From Pseudomonas extremorientalis (GTDB lineage: Bacteria > Pseudomonadota > Gammaproteobacteria > Pseudomonadales > Pseudomonadaceae), in NCBI RefSeq assembly GCF_001870465.1, contig NZ_MDGK01000058.1:89055-153054 (forward strand): a DNA stretch of 64,000 bases, in the 5' to 3' direction. Below are positions 25,133 through 32,768 of this stretch, piece after piece. The first letter of the stretch is position 1. The number at the start of each line of letters is the position of its first letter. The notes under the pieces were generated by a model. That model was not told the DNA's origin, did not search any database, and saw only the letters and a list, made by a program, of their open reading frames with translations. The position numbers and the translations under genes were made by a program.

Positions 25133-26062
25133 TTAGACCGGCGAACCGTGGCTGTTTATGAACCTCGCCATTAAGGTACCGAGGTTGTCTGCTCCAAGCT
25201 GGTTTGGGTGGAGGTTGTCCGTGGTGTAAAGCGAGAGGTTGTAACTATTGATACCGCATTGACCACCGACATCGAAGCACGGCACGCCCATCTCCCGGCA
25301 TACATCTATCATGGCCTTGCCAATACTTTGGATGCTCAAGCCATAACTGTTCAATGCCGGCGGCGCCGGCTCAGAGCCAAATTGACCCCGGTTCGTCGGC
25401 GTGAAAAAAAACAGCTGAACAGTAGGCTTGATGGTCAGGATGTTATCGATCAAATACCGAACGTTGCCGTGAATGGAGATCGTTTCCTTCGGATCGGCCA
25501 GAGTGCCCAGGGGACAGTTGCCGTGGCCGTAGTCATTCGTACCTCCCCAGATGGTCACCACATCAATTCCGTCCAAATCACCGGTCGCCAAGTTATCCGC
25601 CATCGTACGCAACAGCTGACCGCTGACTCCCAGATTTTTAGTTTGCTGCAGCCCGGTAACCTCACACAACTTCGCCGCGTACAAATTCAGTTGAGTGAAC
25701 GAGTCCCCTAATGCGCACCATTTCTTCCCCCAAAATGGTGGGAGCATATTGGTCACACGTGTTAGCGATAACGAAGAATGATAGGGCTCATACCTGATAG
25801 GCAAGTCGGCGCCCTTGGTAAACATGATCTTCTCCGGTGAAGCACTGTTGGAGGAGATACGTATGTAAGCGGCATCTGCAGGCGCGGTCATGCTGTTCAA
25901 GTTCACTATTCCGGCCAAGAAACGCTTGTCGGCGTCATACCATGCGCCTGTCACACCTTGTGTACTGAACTGCGGCTGGGGCATGACGTTGATGGTTGAT
26001 GACTTTGTTGTTGATCGGTAAGTCGCACCGTCATTAGCAACGGGAATAAACCGGTCGCCCAC
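25133..26062 (-). CDS. SGNH/GDSL hydrolase part of a tail spike (separated by a frameshift)
   Basis: A 309-codon frame with a GTG start at 26062. It contains the SGNH blocks GDSFTQLN (Ser), the Gly block NLGVSGQ, GGTNDYGHG (Asn) and TTDNLHPNQLG (Asp-His). Such domains deacetylate surface polysaccharide in tail spikes. Its start lies inside the upstream tail-spike frame, and the protein reads naturally as the continuation of that gene. I think it is the C-terminal part of one gene of about 690 codons broken by a one-base shift near 26060. Confidence 0.75.
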   Translation of the reverse strand: MGDRFIPVANDGATYRSTTKSSTINVMPQPQFSTQGVTGAWYDADKRFLAGIVNLNSMTAPADAAYIRISSNSASPEKIMFTKGADLPIRYEPYHSSLSLTRVTNMLPPFWGKKWCALGDSFTQLNLYAAKLCEVTGLQQTKNLGVSGQLLRTMADNLATGDLDGIDVVTIWGGTNDYGHGNCPLGTLADPKETISIHGNVRYLIDNILTIKPTVQLFFFTPTNRGQFGSEPAPPALNSYGLSIQSIGKAMIDVCREMGVPCFDVGGQCGINSYNLSLYTTDNLHPNQLGADNLGTLMARFINSHGSPV

Positions 26063-27201
26063 CAGCCTTCAACGTTAACCTCTAAGCCATTTGTCGAACT
26101 AATATTTTTCCCGATTATCCGTGCTCTGTAATCAAACAAATTAGAGGGTGTGTCGATAAAAGAGGCATGTCGCTCAGTCACATAATCCAATTGAGGTGAC
26201 AACCCGGCGACTATGGCAGACCCCGTCTCAACAAGCGTTTTCGATAACAGGTCTTTACCGATGTACAGCCCCGCCTCGCTGCTATTACCGTTCATCTCCA
26301 GCCGGTATGGAACGTACTGACCAGGAAGCGCATCTGCAGCAACGATTGCCGTGATGGGACCTGCCCAGTTAAAGCTTACCCGCAGATATGCAGCTCCAGC
26401 CGGAGCACTCACGCTGTTGGCACCTCCAGCGCCAGAAATAAACGCTTTAGCGGCGGTATAAAAAGCATAAGCCATATTCGCTGCTGCAGGGACAGCAGCA
26501 AGAGAGAACTTATACGTTGCGCCAGCTGCCACCGGAATGTACTCGCTACGATACCAAGACCCACCCGGCGCCGTATCTCCCCCAGTTGTCGTATTAAAGG
26601 ATCCACCTGCAACCTGCGTCGCGTTGTTGTAAAGGTTTTTGCCGACTTGGATACTGAGTGACTTAACCGGAGGCTCGATACTTGCCACCCGGGATGTCAC
26701 ACCACTCACGGCCGCTGCGCTTGGGTAGCGCTTGACCTCAATCGCAACCCCGGAACTGTTCTGGTACAGAATCAAATATTCATTGTTATCGGCGGTTGGC
26801 ACACTGAAGTATTTCCCCGACACCGTACCTGCTAAACCGAGCGCCGTAGTCGCAAAGATTCCTGCAGATAGCTGAGCTTGACTACTCGCAATTTCAGCCC
26901 GATCTGCAGCCTCAACCACCACATTTAAAATGTCCTCGGGATCAGTCGTTACGATGTCCTTCAGCAAAGGCGCAACATACCCTCCGTAACCAATCGATAC
27001 GTCAATCCTTCGTTCTTTTGCATAAAAAAACACCCGTGCGCTCGCATCCGCATGAGTCGGATTGGCAAGTGGGACAGTCGCCTCTGCGTCGCTAAACAAC
27101 GCCGTAAGGATTGAGGTACCACTGCTGTAGACGTGAACGGTGGCTCCAGGCAGCAATACGCCGTCCTCAGCCCTTGCGGCAAAGAATTGAATAGGTTGCA
27201 T
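25951..27201 (-). pseudogene. Tail spike/fibre N-terminal part, frameshifted
   Basis: The first 380 or so codons form a normal tail-spike N-terminus (PIQFFAARAEDGVLLPGATVHVYSSGT). Repeats of carbohydrate-binding style follow (WYRSEYIPVAAGATYKFSLA; YVPYRLEMNGNSSEAGLYIG). After LEVNVEGWW the frame runs into unlikely sequence (LMTVRLTDQQQSHQPS), while the real continuation (VGDRFIPVANDGATYRSTTK) is in another frame. The break is in the GGCTGGTGGGC area at 26054-26066. It could be a true mutation, a sequencing error or phase variation. Confidence 0.75.
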
Positions 27202-27213
27202 GATGAGTCTCTG

Positions 27214-29526
27214 TCAGGTGATGAAGGTGATCGCCGGAGCGAAGTTGAGTTGACTGCGCACACTGCTCCAGGTGTCGTACGCTGCAGCGCATAGGTAATA
27301 CGTGGTGTCTGGCGTCAGTCCCGTGATCTGCACGGTGCGTGATACGCCTTGATAGCCGATCGCTCCTGCAGTTGCCGGATCAAAGTCCTCCTCTGTCGAA
27401 TACACAAACACATAGCCGGCCGCGTCTGGCTCAACACTGGCTGCGCAACTGACATCCGCTGTGGTGGTTCCAGTGACCGTGACGGTGGTTCCCGTAACGG
27501 GCACAGGCGCCGTATTGGTGACCAACAGCGACACCAGTGGTGCCTGGCCTGCAGCGTTTCGCTCGATGATTTCTACCCGATAGCTGCGAATGAGCGCACC
27601 ATCCACCAACGCATCTTCACGTTGGTAGGTGAATGCCGTACTGGTGGTCGCCACCTCTCGCAGGAGAGCATTGCTGCCCGCGTGACGAACACGTACCAAG
27701 CGATCCTCTGCACGAGCTCCGGCCACCCAGCTCACGGTGAAGTACGGCGCCTCGAAGGCACCGACCAGGGCGAGGTTTTGCGCAGTATCAGGCGCTACCC
27801 GGGCGGGTGATAACGTGACGCTGTAGGCCGTGACATCCGCCAGATCCTCAAGCGCTCGGCCGTACACGTTAAATGAGCGGAACTTGACCCAGACAGTCTT
27901 GCCGACCTGGTCGGACGTGTAGCTGTATTTCCAGACCGCATCATCCAACCGCACAAACGGTGAGCCGATCGAGTGACTGGAGATGGCCGTGCTCAGACGC
28001 CCGCGTCTCAGATAGCTCAGCTCATACCCTCCGACTCCGGTGAGCACCGCGTCACGGTAACTCAGCAATTCAATAGCCACCCAACACAGCGTGGCGCCAC
28101 TATCTGCCTCAGCGGTAGTGGCGGCTGCCAACTCGGTCGCCGCTGCCAACTGAATGGACAAGGTGTTGACCGTATCGGGGTCGCTTCCGGACGCGAGCGC
28201 TGCGGTCAACTGCCCCATGCGCGCCCTGCCGTAAATCGTCTCCGCTAACCGATAGCTGTCACCATCAGCGCTGATCCAGATCTCGCAACCGCCCCAGGCT
28301 TCACCCACTCCGGCAACACCTCCCCAGATCTGCAATGTGCCGGCGGGCAGCAAGCTTTCGGGTGGGTTGAACATGATGGGCGGAAGGACGGGGCCTGACG
28401 CGACGTTTTGATTGCCTTGATAACCGCTCTTGTTCTGTACGGGATAATTGGGCGCACTGCCGACGCCCAGCAACGCATCCTCGGCCACGATCGCCAACTT
28501 ACCCATTTCGTCCTCCTCGACCGAAATCAACCGGACCAGGCGCTGATGCAGGTTCAAGCCAGGATCAGTGATCGTCACCAGGTCCATGGGCTCTAGGAGC
28601 ACATGCTGCCAGCCGAGGGAGAATTCATATTCGTTGCGCACGTACAGCTTGCGCTGCACCAACAACTGCGCCGCATGGGCGCCGATGGCGATATTGCAGA
28701 TCTCGTACGCTTTGATGGTGTCCATCGGTTTGGAGCCAAACTGCTCAATAGCAGCCTGGTCAGGCGCACGCACCACGTCCGTGTTGTACTCGTGATCGCG
28801 ATCAAGGATCTCCAGCGACACCTCGTTGTAGCTGTCGGCCTGGCTCTTGATCTTGAGCGAGACCGGAGGCCCACCCTCCTCTGAGAGAAAATCGTCATCG
28901 GTCAGATCCGCCACTGGCGTGATGTTCGGAAACCACGTCACACCGTTGCCGGTGACAGCCTGGTCGCCGTAGGGGATCACCTTGAGTTGACCGGCAGACC
29001 ATACCAGCTCGCTGTTGGTCAGCTGCAACCAGCGCGCGATGGCCTCATTCGCTGGCGCCTGCTCGTCGAGCACTGGACTCAAGAGTAAGTTCTCCGCCAA
29101 GCAATAGTTGCGGTAGTTCGACATATCCGCGACCCATGCCGGGGTAAAACCGATTCCGTCCAAAGGATCGAGCAAAAGCCCAGGCAGGAAATCGCCCGGG
29201 TTGGCATCCGGCAGGCCCGGCACTTGATAACGACCGTCCACCTCAAAAGTATGATTCTGTACGCCTGCGTTATCGTTGAGCAGGTACCTGCTGGAAAACA
29301 CGTAGGCCGTGTCGGCGTAGGCGATCGCTTCAGCTGGGTGGCGAGTCTGAAGAAAGCCCCACACGGCCTGGTCATGAGTACCATTGGCGTAGTTCAAGCC
29401 AATCTGCGCCAGTGAGGAAAACACTTCCTTGTCGCGAAAAACTCGGTGTATCGCCCCCAGCGGCCCTCGCCCGATGACGGCATTAGAAACTCTCGCCTTG
29501 ATCAGCTTCGTAATTGCACTCGCCAT
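27214..29526 (-). CDS. Siphophage tail-tip/host-specificity protein, 5'-truncated
   Basis: A 770-codon frame. From about residue 35 it matches the C-terminal two thirds of the large tail-tip proteins of Pseudomonas and Burkholderia siphophages (GFLQTRHPAEAIAYADTAYV; FEVDGRYQVPGLPDANPG). Fibronectin-type modules follow, ending in GLTPDTTYYLCAAAYDTWSS. Such proteins normally have about 200 more N-terminal residues. The first 30 or so residues here are just the antisense of the plus-strand gene at 29474, so the true N-terminus was lost in a deletion whose joint lies near 29410-29440. Confidence 0.8.
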   Translation of the reverse strand: MASAITKLIKARVSNAVIGRGPLGAIHRVFRDKEVFSSLAQIGLNYANGTHDQAVWGFLQTRHPAEAIAYADTAYVFSSRYLLNDNAGVQNHTFEVDGRYQVPGLPDANPGDFLPGLLLDPLDGIGFTPAWVADMSNYRNYCLAENLLLSPVLDEQAPANEAIARWLQLTNSELVWSAGQLKVIPYGDQAVTGNGVTWFPNITPVADLTDDDFLSEEGGPPVSLKIKSQADSYNEVSLEILDRDHEYNTDVVRAPDQAAIEQFGSKPMDTIKAYEICNIAIGAHAAQLLVQRKLYVRNEYEFSLGWQHVLLEPMDLVTITDPGLNLHQRLVRLISVEEDEMGKLAIVAEDALLGVGSAPNYPVQNKSGYQGNQNVASGPVLPPIMFNPPESLLPAGTLQIWGGVAGVGEAWGGCEIWISADGDSYRLAETIYGRARMGQLTAALASGSDPDTVNTLSIQLAAATELAAATTAEADSGATLCWVAIELLSYRDAVLTGVGGYELSYLRRGRLSTAISSHSIGSPFVRLDDAVWKYSYTSDQVGKTVWVKFRSFNVYGRALEDLADVTAYSVTLSPARVAPDTAQNLALVGAFEAPYFTVSWVAGARAEDRLVRVRHAGSNALLREVATTSTAFTYQREDALVDGALIRSYRVEIIERNAAGQAPLVSLLVTNTAPVPVTGTTVTVTGTTTADVSCAASVEPDAAGYVFVYSTEEDFDPATAGAIGYQGVSRTVQITGLTPDTTYYLCAAAYDTWSSVRSQLNFAPAITFIT

Positions 29527-29872
29527 CCTGTATTGGGTCGGGTACCGAGGCGGCTTAAAGGACGGCTGGAGCGAAGGCTACGACGACGGCCACGCTAAGG
29601 GCTACATCCAGGGCATTGAGGAGGGCGAGTCGTCGTCCGCAACTGCTCTCGAAAACGCCACACGGCGATGTGAGCGCCTGGAACTGATTTTGATCAGGGA
29701 ACCCCAGGACCGTCAGATCCTTCTGGCCATCGCGGGGAAACTCAAACTAGCCGCCGACTTCTTCCACGCCATCAAATCGAAAGGCCACGCGACTCAAGCA
29801 CTCATGTTGCGCGACCACGCTTCGAGCATGGCCGACGAGTTGAATGCCTTCCGCCAGGAGGATGTGACATGA
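29474..29872 (+). CDS. Phage membrane-anchored hypothetical protein
   Basis: A 132-residue protein from the ATG at 29474. One N-terminal helix (ALETLALISFVIALAILYWVGY) is followed by a Gly/Asp/Tyr-rich stretch (GLKDGWSEGYDDGHAKGYIQG) and a helical soluble part. It overlaps the next gene by four bases and opens the rightward early module that ends in the integrase. The role is unknown; similar proteins are common near the int end of Pseudomonas phages. Confidence 0.65.
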   Translation: MTALETLALISFVIALAILYWVGYRGGLKDGWSEGYDDGHAKGYIQGIEEGESSSATALENATRRCERLELILIREPQDRQILLAIAGKLKLAADFFHAIKSKGHATQALMLRDHASSMADELNAFRQEDVT

Positions 29873-30090
29873 GCCGCGCCATCCCGATGCTGCGGCTGAC
29901 GCCTCAAGCCGCTGGAACGCTGCAACAGCAATACACAAAGGCGATCAAGGAACTGTACGACATAACTCGCCGTAACCGAGAGTTCGACCGCCAGTTGAGA
30001 GCGCTCATCGGCTACAACAGGCTGCGCGATCTGCACAAAGCAACAGACGACGCCCTGCTGCTGGCCGACCTCGTGAAGGAGGCAGCATGA
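29869..30090 (+). CDS. Small phage early protein
   Basis: A 73-residue basic, helical protein (MLRLTPQAAGTLQQQYTKAI; RQLRALIGYNRLRDLHKATD). It overlaps both neighbours by four bases. No domain is recognised. Confidence 0.6.
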   Translation: MSRAIPMLRLTPQAAGTLQQQYTKAIKELYDITRRNREFDRQLRALIGYNRLRDLHKATDDALLLADLVKEAA

Positions 30091-30629
30091 ACTGGATCCT
30101 CACCCACACCGGCAAGCGTTTTGACCTGTTCGAACCTGACGCCGACATGATTGATCCACGGGATATTTCCCATTCACTGGCGCATCTCTGCCGCTTCAAC
30201 GGGCATACCCGCGAGTTCTACAGCGTGGCGCAACACAGCTGCATCGTCGCCGAGCTGGTGCCGGAAGAACACAAGCTCGCGGCCTTGCTCCACGACGCGC
30301 CAGAAGCGTACCTGGGCGACATGACCAAGCCGCTGAAGCAGTGGATGCATGCATATCAGGACTTTGAAGACTGGGTATGGCAGCGCGTACGCCAGCGCTT
30401 CGACATCGCTGCAGAACTTCCTGCATGCGTTCACCATGCCGACTTGATTGCACTAGCCACCGAACGCCGCGACCTCATGCCAACCGATACGGCTATTTGG
30501 GATTGCTTGGTCGGCATACAACCCATGACTGAAACAATCCGGCCCTGGCCTGCCGCAGAAGCCCGACTCACCTACCACCAGCGCCTGATGGACCAACTTG
30601 CCATCGAACACCGGAGAAAAGCGGCATGA
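30087..30629 (+). CDS. HD-domain phosphohydrolase, YfbR-like
   Basis: A 180-residue protein. The metal-binding HD pattern is complete: YSVAQHS, LLHDAPEAYLGD and HHADLIALATE. YfbR-type enzymes cut deoxynucleoside monophosphates, and phage copies may tune the nucleotide pool. It sits in a tightly overlapping early operon before the excisionase-like gene and the integrase. Confidence 0.8.
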   Translation: MNWILTHTGKRFDLFEPDADMIDPRDISHSLAHLCRFNGHTREFYSVAQHSCIVAELVPEEHKLAALLHDAPEAYLGDMTKPLKQWMHAYQDFEDWVWQRVRQRFDIAAELPACVHHADLIALATERRDLMPTDTAIWDCLVGIQPMTETIRPWPAAEARLTYHQRLMDQLAIEHRRKAA

Positions 30630-31123
30630 AGAACAAACAGGAAAACACCAGCGCCGAGGCCGCTTTGCTCCGTACCAGCAGTGGTGTCGACACGCCAGAA
30701 ACAAACAGTCTCTGTTGCGTAGCAGCAGGCATTATTGCTCCTTCCAGCGCCCCAAACGAGGCGCTTATACCCCTCGAAAAGCTGTGCGGGGCAGCGGTCG
30801 CTGATGCAATGCTGAACGCTCAGGAACGCCCACCCGCGCAGCCTGTCATGGGGTATACGCCCCGTTCACCCGCCAAATCCATAGAGGCTGAAATTCTTTC
30901 GGACGAAGAGCTAGCCGACCTTACGGGCTATAAGCAGCGTGCCCATCAGCGAAAATGGCTTAGCGACCGTAATTGGGTTTTCATAGAAAGCCGTGGGGGC
31001 CGCCCTTTAGTTGGGCGTATGTACGCTCGCATGAAGCTCGGCATGACCAATCCAGCGCTTGTTGAGCAGAGCGCGCCGCCGATGCGACCAGTTTGGACGC
31101 CTGACTTCTCCAGAGTGAACTGA
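30626..31123 (+). CDS. DUF4224-type, excisionase-like protein
   Basis: A 165-residue protein. The C-terminal part (LSDEELADLTGYKQRAHQRKWLSDRNWVF) is a DUF4224 helix-turn-helix-like segment that regularly precedes integrases in Pseudomonas and Burkholderia prophages. The N-terminal 80 residues are low-complexity. It ends just before the integrase start, consistent with an Xis-like role (inference). Confidence 0.65.
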   Translation: MKNKQENTSAEAALLRTSSGVDTPETNSLCCVAAGIIAPSSAPNEALIPLEKLCGAAVADAMLNAQERPPAQPVMGYTPRSPAKSIEAEILSDEELADLTGYKQRAHQRKWLSDRNWVFIESRGGRPLVGRMYARMKLGMTNPALVEQSAPPMRPVWTPDFSRVN

Positions 31124-31124
31124 G

Positions 31125-32174
31125 ATGCGGCCTCGGAACGCGGAAAATAGGGACCTGCCGCCTGGAATGGTGCGACGTAAACGTCCTCGCAAGAACGGCA
31201 AAGTGTGGGTCGGTTACTACTACAAAGACTCAACGGGAAAAGAAATCCCGCTTGGCGGAGATCTGAGCAAAGCTCGATTGAAATGGGCAGAGCTCGAGGC
31301 CAAGGAGAAGCCAGCAGATCTGACGATGATGAAGGGTATCTTTGATCGGTACGTCCGCGACGTCATTCCGAAAAAAGGAGAGCGTACTCAAAAAGACAAC
31401 CTGGCCGAACTTAAACAGCTCCGCCCTACATTCGACAGCGCTCCCATCGACTCAATCACCCCGGCGAGTATCGCCGGATACCGCGACGCGCGCACAGCCA
31501 AGGTTAGGGCAAACCGAGAAATTGCCCTTCTATCTCACATATTCAACATGGCGCGCGAATGGGGGCTTACTGAGCGAGAGAATCCGTGCCAGGGGGTAAG
31601 GAAGAACAAGGAAGTACCGCGCGACTACTATGCCAATGCGGTGGTTTGGGATGCGGTTTATGGAATGGCTGGGCCCGAGCTTAGGGAAGCAATGGATCTG
31701 GCCTATCTGACCGGCCAGCGCCCCGCCGATGTGATCATCATGCGTAGTGACGATACCGAAGGCGATTATTTCCTGGTGACCCAGGGCAAAACCGGGCAGA
31801 AACTCAGAATTCTGATGCGAACAGAAGCTGGAGAAAACAGCCTCGGGAAATTGGTTAGAGAGATAACAGAAAGGAACGTGCGTCACCCTTCCAAATACTT
31901 ACTGATCAACAAGTACGGGAAACGGATGACTAAGGGCATGTTGCGCTTGCGCTGGGACAAAGCACGGGAGAAAGCGCAAAAAAATGCTTTGGATCAGGGC
32001 GACCCTATGCTCGCGGCGAAGATCGGCGGGTTTCAGTTTCGTGATATTCGGCCCAAGGCGGCATCGGAAATCGTCGATATTGGCGACGCAAGTCTGCTGC
32101 TGGGGCACACTAAACAAGATATTACCAAGCGGGTCTACAGGCGGATCGGTGCGACCGCCAAACCCACCAAATAG
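31125..32174 (+). CDS. int: Tyrosine integrase of prophage 1
   Basis: A 349-residue recombinase. The catalytic domain has the first Arg (LTGQRPADV), the beta-hairpin Lys (VTQGKTGQKL), RDIRPKAAS in place of the usual HxxR box (second Arg present, His replaced by Arg), LLGH and the nucleophile Tyr in KRVYRRIG. An N-terminal arm-binding domain starts with VRRKRPRKNGKVWVGYYYKD. It ends 108 bp before the right 68-bp repeat, as expected for an enzyme that recombines within tRNA-Ser. Confidence 0.9.
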   Translation: MRPRNAENRDLPPGMVRRKRPRKNGKVWVGYYYKDSTGKEIPLGGDLSKARLKWAELEAKEKPADLTMMKGIFDRYVRDVIPKKGERTQKDNLAELKQLRPTFDSAPIDSITPASIAGYRDARTAKVRANREIALLSHIFNMAREWGLTERENPCQGVRKNKEVPRDYYANAVVWDAVYGMAGPELREAMDLAYLTGQRPADVIIMRSDDTEGDYFLVTQGKTGQKLRILMRTEAGENSLGKLVREITERNVRHPSKYLLINKYGKRMTKGMLRLRWDKAREKAQKNALDQGDPMLAAKIGGFQFRDIRPKAASEIVDIGDASLLLGHTKQDITKRVYRRIGATAKPTK

Positions 32175-32176
32175 GC

Positions 32177-32215
32177 AAAGTTTCGGAACGCCTAACCGAA
32201 AGTTTCGGAACGCCT
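32177..32215 (+). repeat. Two 17-bp direct repeats, likely integrase arm sites
   Basis: AAAGTTTCGGAACGCCT occurs at 32177-32193 and again at 32199-32215, 22 bp apart, between the integrase stop and the attachment repeat. A shorter reverse-complement match lies at 15241-15249, inside the left repeat. This is the usual place for Int arm-type sites. Confidence 0.6.
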
Positions 32216-32254
32216 CTCAAAAACCGTCGTGTTCCACCCAAACCCCAGAAACAC

Positions 32255-32279
32255 GAAAGCCCCGCATTGCGGGGCTTTC
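32255..32279. terminator. Hairpin terminator beside right repeat (copy 2)
   Basis: GAAAGCCCCGC-ATT-GCGGGGCTTTC, an 11-bp stem that nearly matches the one at 15105. It may also stop the integrase transcript. Confidence 0.8.
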
Positions 32280-32282
32280 GTT

Positions 32283-32350
32283 TGAATCTTGGCGGGAAAC
32301 CAGGGATTCGAACCCTGGAGACGCTATTAACGTCCGCCGGTTTTCAAGAC
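32283..32350 (-). repeat. Right 68-bp attachment repeat with tRNA-Ser(UGA) 3' fragment
   Basis: Identical to 15133-15200. As at the left copy, the tRNA reads from the anticodon stem to CCA, but the sequence beyond it (TGGAGATTTTACT...) does not supply the 5' half. It is therefore the junction between prophage 1 and the next element, not a complete tRNA gene. Confidence 0.85.
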
Positions 32351-32555
32351 TGGAGATTTTACTATACATAACAATACGTTAACCCCTCATCGTTTCCACA
32401 TCATGACATTTCTGAGAGCTCTGAAACCCGCGCAGATCAAGGGGAGCATATGGAGTTGCGGAAATGAAATACCATTCCTCCGGCGTCCTGCCGATCTAAA
32501 TCAAACACCTCAATTGCATCGACTGCTACGCTGTTCACTCCAAGGAGGAACAGCC
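32351..32555. other. Left end of prophage 2, no gene seen
   Basis: About 200 bp between the attachment repeat and the first small gene. No clear arm sites or promoter could be picked out. Confidence 0.3.
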
Positions 32556-32765
32556 ATGCCCAACTCAGACCTACTCCCTTCCCTGCTCTCAAAACTCTAC
32601 GAAAACCAGCTCGCCCTAGAAGCTTCGATCATGGAGCTATCGAACTGGGTTGAACAACGGGGATCTGCCGAGGTGGCTGAAAACATACGTGGCGCCCTGC
32701 ACACCATCGACGAGAACGAAGAGTTCATTAAGCTGACCTTGGGAGTTCTCATGGCGCCGGAGTAA
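32556..32765 (+). CDS. Small 69-residue protein
   Basis: The start at 32556 follows a strong AAGGAGGAACAGCC. It reads MPNSDLLPSLLSKLYENQLA with helical content (SIMELSNWVEQRGSAEVAENIRGALHTIDENEEFI). This kind of short helical protein is common beside rulAB and at Pseudomonas prophage ends. Function unknown. It converges with the polymerase gene. Confidence 0.65.
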   Translation: MPNSDLLPSLLSKLYENQLALEASIMELSNWVEQRGSAEVAENIRGALHTIDENEEFIKLTLGVLMAPE

Positions 32766-32768
32766 TCG

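Larger units (their letters stand above)
15133..32350. mobile_element. Defective prophage 1 carrying AT-rich cargo
   Basis: Bounded by the two 68-bp repeats, with the integrase gene 108 bp inside the right repeat. Of a siphophage only the early/integration end, a 5'-truncated tail-tip gene, a broken tail spike and the lysis cassette remain. No head, terminase or tail-tube genes are present. The left 8.5 kb is cargo (DUF4145, DNA methyltransferase, double GHKL ATPase, receiver-like and nuclease-like proteins), much richer in A and T than the flanks. Confidence 0.8.
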
